Below, piece by piece: positions 14,651 to 18,732 of a stretch of DNA of 18,732 nt. Where the stretch lies: positions 1 to 18,732 of the forward strand of contig CABTWG010000019.1 in assembly GCA_902488455.1 (NCBI GenBank), in the 5' to 3' direction. The translations under genes and the position numbers were made by a program. Every line of letters begins with the position of its first letter. The stretch's first letter is position 1. A model generated the notes under the pieces. The model was not told where the DNA came from. It saw only the letters and a list, made by a program, of their open reading frames with translations, and did not search any database. Source of the stretch: an uncultured Peptoniphilus sp. GTDB taxonomy: Bacteria; Bacillota; Clostridia; Tissierellales; Peptoniphilaceae.

Positions 14651-15091
14651 TTACATTTGTTTTTCAAATTTAGAACGCCAAAAGACTGCATATATTTGTA
14701 TAGAAAGATAGATTGCAACTAGTATTACTATTTGCAACTTATCAACACCCATCAATGAAAACATAATAAGCATGGCTGCAAAGAGATAGGTCATTAAGTC
14801 GTAGGCTTTTGCCTTGGACTTTTCTGCAATCAATACGTTTCTTTCGTCATTCTTATCAATTTCAAGCTGTCTGATTAACTCTTTATTATTTTTTGTAGAG
14901 AAATATTTAATTATATTTCCCATGAAATGTCCGAAAACTCCACATCCAATACCGATAAATAAATACGGAATAGCGAGGACTGTCTTATTTACACTATCGA
15001 TGCTTTTGTGAAGATAAAGTCCGGTTAAAACTAATGCTAATCCTAAAAATACTAGCGCCCAGTCTCTTAAAATATTTTTGTTTCTATTCAT
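14651..15091 (-). CDS. Four-helix membrane protein of unknown function (DUF2178-like)
   Basis: The protein has 146 residues from the ATG at 15091. AGGAGG lies 6 bases upstream, inside the end of the repressor gene, so the genes overlap by 8 bases; longer readings up to 15124 would put the start before this site. Predicted helices lie at about 11-27, 38-58, 99-114 and 118-137. The cytoplasmic loop contains EIDKNDERNVLIAEKSKAKA (77-96), resembling the DERD/E..I..KA element of small membrane proteins (DUF2178 and relatives) that commonly sit next to XRE regulators. The next gene's ribosome binding site begins right at this stop. No catalytic motif is visible. The name is a tentative family call; the pairing with an XRE repressor is the firmer clue. 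Confidence 0.75.
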   Translation of the reverse strand: MNRNKNILRDWALVFLGLALVLTGLYLHKSIDSVNKTVLAIPYLFIGIGCGVFGHFMGNIIKYFSTKNNKELIRQLEIDKNDERNVLIAEKSKAKAYDLMTYLFAAMLIMFSLMGVDKLQIVILVAIYLSIQIYAVFWRSKFEKQM

Positions 15092-15290
15092 TTTCATCCT
15101 CCTCATAAATAAAAATATCTTCAATAGTTAAATTAAAATATTTAGCAATCTTAAAAGCTAAAATAATCGAAGGGTTGTACCTTCCGTTTTCCAAAGAACC
15201 TATGGTCTGTCTCGAAACCTCGAGAATGTTCGCCAGTTCTTCTTGGGTGATCCCTCGAGCTTTTCTTATTTTTTCAAGTCTATTTTTCAC
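15084..15290 (-). CDS. XRE-family transcriptional repressor, single-domain
   Basis: The protein has 68 residues and consists almost only of a Cro/CI-type helix-turn-helix: LEKIRKARGITQEELANI (5-22), the recognition helix around SRQTIGSLENGRYNPS (26-41), and LAFKIAKYFNLTIEDIF (44-60). An acidic tail EEDENE follows. The start is GTG at 15290 with GGAGG at 15304-15300 upstream. It is the first gene of a minus-strand operon with two membrane proteins and lies just downstream of a near-consensus promoter flanked by two matching 17-bp palindromic sites, so autorepression is likely. The effector that relieves repression is unknown; it may be sensed by the co-encoded membrane proteins. Confidence 0.92.
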   Translation of the reverse strand: MKNRLEKIRKARGITQEELANILEVSRQTIGSLENGRYNPSIILAFKIAKYFNLTIEDIFIYEEDENE

Positions 15291-15311
15291 ATTTAATTAC
15301 CTCCAATCAAA

Positions 15312-15328
15312 TGACAAGTTAACTTTAC
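15312..15328. promoter_or_regulatory. Candidate XRE operator O1, at or just after the transcription start
   Basis: TGACAAGTTAACTTTAC contains the perfect palindrome AAGTTAACTT (15316-15325). It matches O2 (15356-15372) at 13 of 17 positions. It lies just downstream of the -10, near the expected start of transcription. Confidence 0.6.
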
Positions 15329-15332
15329 ATTA

Positions 15333-15361
15333 AGTATAATTATTTTTGAAATGAATGTCAA
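15333..15361 (-). promoter_or_regulatory. Promoter of the XRE cassette
   Basis: On the minus strand, consensus TTGACA (15361-15356) and TATACT (15338-15333) are separated by exactly 17 bases. It is one of the strongest promoters in the window by sequence, consistent with a promoter that needs a repressor. Confidence 0.88.
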
Positions 15362-15372
15362 GTATACTTTCC
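15356..15372. promoter_or_regulatory. Candidate XRE operator O2, covering the -35
   Basis: TGTCAAGTATACTTTCC contains the perfect palindrome AAGTATACTT (15360-15369). Its first six bases are the -35 box of the cassette promoter, so bound repressor would block RNA polymerase. Its centre is 44 bp from the centre of O1. Confidence 0.6.
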
Positions 15373-15410
15373 GTGTTTTGGGGAAAATTTTTAAAGAAAG
15401 TTATAAGGAA

Positions 15411-15464
15411 GACTGTCGCCCTGAGCGAGGAAATTTATTTCCGAGTCGAATGGGTATAACCTCC
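15411..15464 (+). repeat. Short repeat of the GTCGAATGGGTATAAC type (R1)
   Basis: It begins GACTGTCGCCCTGAGCG and ends GTCGAATGGGTATAACCTCC, with the hairpin GGAAAT/ATTTCC between. Ends match L2 (14047-14109, opposite orientation) while the hairpin arms are entirely different. Confidence 0.8.
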
Positions 15465-15500
15465 GATGGTTAAGTTAATGCAAAGGGTTTTCTTTTTAAG

Positions 15501-15620
15501 AGATCCTTCAAAGCCCTAGCCGAAATCTTTGATTTCGTAGCAGGTCTTGTGCAAAGAGTTCCAAAGAAGCCAAATGAAATGAAGGCTGATTTGCAGAGCT
15601 CGACTGCCCCTCAGGGTGAC
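15501..15620 (-). repeat. 120-bp palindromic repeat, right inverted copy (R2)
   Basis: It is the reverse complement of L1 (13848-13967): 112 of 120 bases identical, eight substitutions, no gaps. With L1 it brackets the XRE cassette in inverted orientation over 1773 bp. The CGAAATC/GATTTCG and AGCC/GGCT stems are kept; GAGTTC has become GAGCTC, which costs one pair. Confidence 0.92.
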
Positions 15621-15670
15621 TGTGTTCCTATAATTATTCCTATCATTTACTTCACCTTCAAACCCATATA

Positions 15671-15709
15671 TTGCAATAAATCCACCTTTAATGTATAATA
15701 TGGTATAAT
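15671..15709 (+). promoter_or_regulatory. Promoter(s) of the metG operon
   Basis: TTGCAA (15671-15676) is 17 bases from a perfect TATAAT (15694-15699). A second TATAAT (15704-15709) preceded by TGG forms an extended -10, so two start sites about 10 bases apart are possible. Confidence 0.65.
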
Positions 15710-15715
15710 GTTTAT

Positions 15716-15919
15716 AGAATATATAAAATTTATAGTGTTTTGAGTAAGCTTTTCTATTCTTTACAGAGAGTGGTCGTTTGGTGGAAGGCCTAAGGATGAT
15801 TTGCTGAACATGGATTCACTTTATCCCGTAAGGGCGGTAGAAACCGTTATTTTTTTAGAGGTCTTTTAGACAAATTAGAGTGGTACCACGATCCTTCGTC
15901 TCTAGCGGAGGATTTTTTT
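15716..15919 (+). promoter_or_regulatory. T-box leader sensing uncharged tRNA-Met, with terminator
   Basis: A roughly 200-nt leader precedes metG. It has a Stem I-like start (ACAGAGAGTGG at about 15763-15773), a specifier loop with ATG at 15810-15812 in TGAACATGGA, and the T-box AGAGTGGTACCACG (15877-15890), which keeps the UGGNACC core that pairs with the tRNA acceptor end. The terminator ATCCTTCG (15891-15898) / CGGAGGAT (15906-15913) with a T7 tail follows at once. In T-box riboswitches uncharged tRNA with the matching anticodon stabilises the antiterminator, so metG should be expressed when Met-tRNA is short. The AUG specifier agrees with the downstream gene. The limits of the stems are approximate. 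Confidence 0.92.
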
Positions 15920-15944
15920 ATTTTACGGATTTAAAGGAGGAATT

Positions 15945-17939
15945 ATGAGTAAAAAATATTATTTAACCACACCTATCTACTATCCAAGTGACAATTTACA
16001 CATTGGACACACTTATTGTACCGTTGCGGCAGACGCACTTAAAAAGTTCAAGACTCTTCAAGGTTACGACGTTTACTTCACTACTGGTTCTGACGAACAC
16101 GGTCAAAAACTTATGCAAAAAGCCCATGAATATGGCATGGAACCAAAGGAATACATCGACCATATCGTGGATAATATAAAGGCTCTTTGGAAGACTATGG
16201 ATATCGACTACGATTATTTCATCAGATCTACCGATGAAATCCACGAAAAAAACGTGCAAAACATCTTCCAAAAGCTATACGACAAAGGTGAAATTTATAA
16301 ATCTGAATACGAAGGATACTACTGTACTCCTTGCGAATCTTTCTGGACTGAATCTCAACTTGGCGAAGGTCACACCTGCCCTGACTGCGGTAGAGAGACT
16401 CACGTTGCCAAGGAAGAGGCTTATTTCTTCAGACTTTCTAAGTACAGAGACAAGCTTATCGAACTTTACAACGAACATCCTGAGTTTATAGTTCCTGAAT
16501 CAAGAAAGAATGAAATGGTTAAGAACTTCCTCGAAGGTGGTCTTGATGATCTATCTGTTTCAAGAAGTTCTTTTAAATGGGGAGTTAAGGTTCCTTTCGA
16601 CGATAATCACATCGTATACGTGTGGATCGACGCTCTTTCATGCTACTTGACTGGACTTGGTTACGGTTGGAATGACGAACAATTTAACGAATATTGGCCT
16701 GCTGATGTTCATCTAGTTGGTAAGGAAATCATGAGATTCCACACCATTATTTGGCCTGCAATCCTTATGGCACTTGATATGCCTCTTCCTAAACAAGTAT
16801 TTGGTCACGGATGGATTCTATTCGACGACGACAAGATGAGTAAATCAAAAGGAAACGTAGTTTATCCTGAACCAATTATCAAACTTTACGGGGTTGACGC
16901 TCTTAAATACTTCTTACTTCGTGAATTTTCTTTCGGTTCTGACGGAAGTTTCACCAAGGAAAAATTCATGTCAAGACTTAACTCAGACCTTGCAAACGAC
17001 TTAGGAAACCTAGTTTCTAGAACTGTTTCCATGATTATAAAATACAACGATGGCATAATCGAAAAGACTGATGCCAAGACTGAACATGACGATAGTTTAA
17101 TCGAACTTGCAACTTCAATTCGCGCAAAGGTTGAAAAAGCTATGGAAACCTACCAATTCTCCGACGCGCTAGAAGATGTGTGGACCTTGGTTAGACGTGG
17201 CAACAAGTATGTTGACGAAACCACACCATGGATCCTTGCAAAGGACGAATCTAAGAAGGACGAACTAAATAATGTTCTATACAACTTAGCTGAATCTCTA
17301 AGAATCGTATCAATCTTAATCAGCCCATTCTTAACCAACACTGCCAAAGAAATCAGAAGACAACTTGGTATCGAAGGCGAAATCAAGCTTGAAGACGCAA
17401 GCGAATTTGGACTTCTTGCAAGTGGAGCAAAGGTAACTAAAGGGGACGTAATCTTCCCAAGACTTGATATCCAAGAAGAAATCAAGAAGCTAGACGCTGA
17501 AAACAAGGCTCTTTCAGACAGACGTGAAAAAGAACTTGAAGAATGGATTGCAAAAGCTGGCGGCAAGAAACCTGAAGCGAAAAAAGTTGAGGAAGCAAAA
17601 GAAGCTGAAGCTGCACCAATTACCATCGATGATTTCGACAAAGTAAAGATAAAGGTAGCTCTTATCGAATCTGTTGAGGATCATCCAAACGCAGACAGAC
17701 TCTACGTTCTAAATCTAAAACTTGGCGACGAAAGAAGAGTTATTGTTTCAAATATAAAGAGCCATTACACAAAAGAAGAGTTAACAGGAAAGAAGATCCT
17801 TGTGATTACAAACCTTGAACCTAAGAAGTTCAGAGGAGTGGAATCCCACGGAATGCTAATGGCTGCACAAACAGAAGACGGCAAACTTTCCCTTGCAACT
17901 GTTATGGAAGATATGCCAGACGGAGCAGTGGTTAATTGA
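15945..17939 (+). CDS. metG: Methionyl-tRNA synthetase with C-terminal tRNA-binding domain
   Basis: The protein has 664 residues and is a class I synthetase joining methionine to tRNA-Met. The Rossmann domain carries HIGH (19-22) and KMSKS (297-301). The zinc knuckle has CTPC and CPDC pairs (about 127-148). The anticodon-binding helical domain follows with PWILAK. A Lys/Glu/Ala-rich linker (about 535-556) leads to a Trbp111/EMAP-type OB-fold (about 559-664), recognised by KIKVALIESVEDHPNADRLY and the EPKKFRGVESHGML stretch; this appended domain aids dimerisation and tRNA binding. Full length fits Firmicutes MetRS. AAAGGAGG (15933-15940) precedes the ATG. The T-box leader controls it, and it is followed without a gap by tatD. 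Confidence 0.97.
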   Translation: MSKKYYLTTPIYYPSDNLHIGHTYCTVAADALKKFKTLQGYDVYFTTGSDEHGQKLMQKAHEYGMEPKEYIDHIVDNIKALWKTMDIDYDYFIRSTDEIHEKNVQNIFQKLYDKGEIYKSEYEGYYCTPCESFWTESQLGEGHTCPDCGRETHVAKEEAYFFRLSKYRDKLIELYNEHPEFIVPESRKNEMVKNFLEGGLDDLSVSRSSFKWGVKVPFDDNHIVYVWIDALSCYLTGLGYGWNDEQFNEYWPADVHLVGKEIMRFHTIIWPAILMALDMPLPKQVFGHGWILFDDDKMSKSKGNVVYPEPIIKLYGVDALKYFLLREFSFGSDGSFTKEKFMSRLNSDLANDLGNLVSRTVSMIIKYNDGIIEKTDAKTEHDDSLIELATSIRAKVEKAMETYQFSDALEDVWTLVRRGNKYVDETTPWILAKDESKKDELNNVLYNLAESLRIVSILISPFLTNTAKEIRRQLGIEGEIKLEDASEFGLLASGAKVTKGDVIFPRLDIQEEIKKLDAENKALSDRREKELEEWIAKAGGKKPEAKKVEEAKEAEAAPITIDDFDKVKIKVALIESVEDHPNADRLYVLNLKLGDERRVIVSNIKSHYTKEELTGKKILVITNLEPKKFRGVESHGMLMAAQTEDGKLSLATVMEDMPDGAVVN

Positions 17940-18706
17940 TGATAGATTCTCACGCTCATTTAGACGATCCAAAATTCGATCTAGATAGAGATTCTTTGAT
18001 AAATAATTTAGAAAAACATGGAATAGAGTACGTGTTTAACATTGGAGCGGACATTGTAAGTTCGAGAAATTCTGTGGCTCTTGCGGATAAATATGAAAAT
18101 ATATATGCGGTGGTGGGAATCCATCCACATGACGCAAGTAACTATAACGAAAACATTGAAAAGGAACTTATAGAGCTTGCGAAAAATAAAAAAGTGATGG
18201 CGATAGGAGAGATTGGACTGGATTACTACTACGACAACTCTCCTAGGGACATCCAGATGGAAGTCTTTAAGAGACAAATTGAACTTGCGGCGAAGTTAAC
18301 CCTTCCAATTGTTATCCACTCGAGAGACGCTCACAAGGACACTTTCGACACATTAAAGAAAGCTCGCGAAAAATATCCGGACATGAAGGTGCTCATCCAT
18401 TGCTACTCAAGCTCTGTGGAAATGATGAGAGAATATATGAAACTCGGATTCTATATAGCCCTTGGTGGTGCTGTAACCTTTAAAAATTCAGTAACTCCAA
18501 AAGAAGTTGCAAAAGAAGTGCCTCTTAATAGACTTCTACTTGAAACCGACTCACCATACATGGCGCCAGTGCCACTAAGGGGCAAGAGAAACGAGCCGAT
18601 GTTTGTAAAATACGTGGCGGAGGAAATTGCGAGCCTAAGGGGTATAAATGTAGAAGAAGTTATAGAAGAAACTTCAAAAAATACCAAGGAGTTTTACGGC
18701 ATATGA
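17939..18706 (+). CDS. tatD: TatD-family metal-dependent DNase/hydrolase
   Basis: The protein has 255 residues from the ATG at 17939, which shares its A with the metG stop; a TTG three bases earlier is possible but less likely. It is a TIM-barrel amidohydrolase. Metal ligands are visible: His5 and His7 (DSHAHLD), the Glu of GEIGLDYY, His in IVIHSRDA and LIHCYS, and Asp in LLETDSPYMAP. Family members are 3'-5' exonucleases or DNases linked to DNA repair or fragment turnover. The order metG-tatD-rnmV is a familiar Firmicutes arrangement. The ribosome binding site is poor (a distant GGAG at 17922), so translation probably depends on coupling to metG. The stop overlaps the next start (ATGA). Confidence 0.95.
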   Translation: MIDSHAHLDDPKFDLDRDSLINNLEKHGIEYVFNIGADIVSSRNSVALADKYENIYAVVGIHPHDASNYNENIEKELIELAKNKKVMAIGEIGLDYYYDNSPRDIQMEVFKRQIELAAKLTLPIVIHSRDAHKDTFDTLKKAREKYPDMKVLIHCYSSSVEMMREYMKLGFYIALGGAVTFKNSVTPKEVAKEVPLNRLLLETDSPYMAPVPLRGKRNEPMFVKYVAEEIASLRGINVEEVIEETSKNTKEFYGI

Positions 18707-18732
18707 TAAAGGAAGTCATAGTTGTAGAAGGA
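18703..18732 (+). CDS. rnmV: Ribonuclease M5, first ten codons
   Basis: ATG at 18703 overlaps the tatD stop and reads MIKEVIVVEG up to the window end. This is the typical start of the Toprim domain of RNase M5, including the conserved VVEG with its catalytic Glu, which matures 5S rRNA. Only ten residues are visible; the call also rests on the conserved order after tatD. Confidence 0.8.
   Translation, partial: MIKEVIVVEG

Noticed and set aside
17150..17641. A 163-codon minus-strand open frame
   Set aside because: It lies entirely inside metG in antisense, is Ser-rich as expected from the complement of the coding strand, and lacks a start signal.
17936..17938. TTG as the tatD start
   Set aside because: The next codon is an ATG at 17939 that gives the standard MIDSHAH start of TatD proteins and a normal 1-base overlap with the metG stop.

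Overview
The window is AT-rich, low-GC Firmicutes-type DNA: AGA-dominated arginine codons, strong AGGAGG ribosome binding sites, U-tailed hairpin terminators, a T-box leader, and metG-tatD-rnmV in the order usual for Firmicutes. An anaerobic coccus of the Peptoniphilus/Anaerococcus/Finegoldia kind (Peptoniphilaceae, Tissierellia) fits, but the genus is a guess from style and not from a marker comparison.

Left part (1-2904): the last codons of EF-Tu (tuf), its terminator, and a tRNA-Arg(CCG) that starts only a few bases after the terminator. A compact run follows on the same strand: a membrane-anchored rhodanese-like protein whose catalytic Cys is Ser, a family III CoA-transferase/alpha-methylacyl-CoA racemase, and a glyoxalase I-like protein. 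A small orphan lipoprotein gene sits between two copies of one 29-bp terminator.

Transport operon (3050-10117): six tightly packed or overlapping genes encode two exporter-fold ABC half-transporters (a heterodimer), an MptD/Trep_Strep-type ECF substrate-binding membrane protein, an EcfT, a fused double-ATPase EcfA, and an AraC-family regulator. Together they form a complete ECF importer joined to an ABC heterodimer and a likely activator. The ligand cannot be read from sequence; a metal-chelate, haem-like or vitamin-like ligand is a working hypothesis. The promoter region has repeated TTGACA boxes and a 16-bp palindrome on the -10.

Middle (10232-13455): murJ (lipid II flippase) and a short-form cstA (carbon-starvation family, probable pyruvate or peptide transporter), each with its own promoter region and terminator.

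Repeat and cassette region (13456-15640): about 0.85 kb with no convincing gene holds three tandem ~92-95 bp units built from small hairpins, then members of a modular palindromic repeat family. A minus-strand, three-gene cassette follows: an XRE repressor, a four-helix membrane protein and a DUF1648-like membrane protein. It has a near-consensus promoter and two matching 17-bp operator candidates. The cassette is bracketed by 120-bp inverted repeats that are 112/120 identical. The repeats show compensating changes in hairpin arms. This is the least explained part of the window.

Right part (15660-18732): a promoter, a methionine-type T-box leader, metG, tatD and the first ten codons of rnmV (RNase M5), the last three genes overlapping by 1-4 bases. 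They form one tRNA-responsive operon linking Met-tRNA charging with nucleic-acid maturation enzymes.
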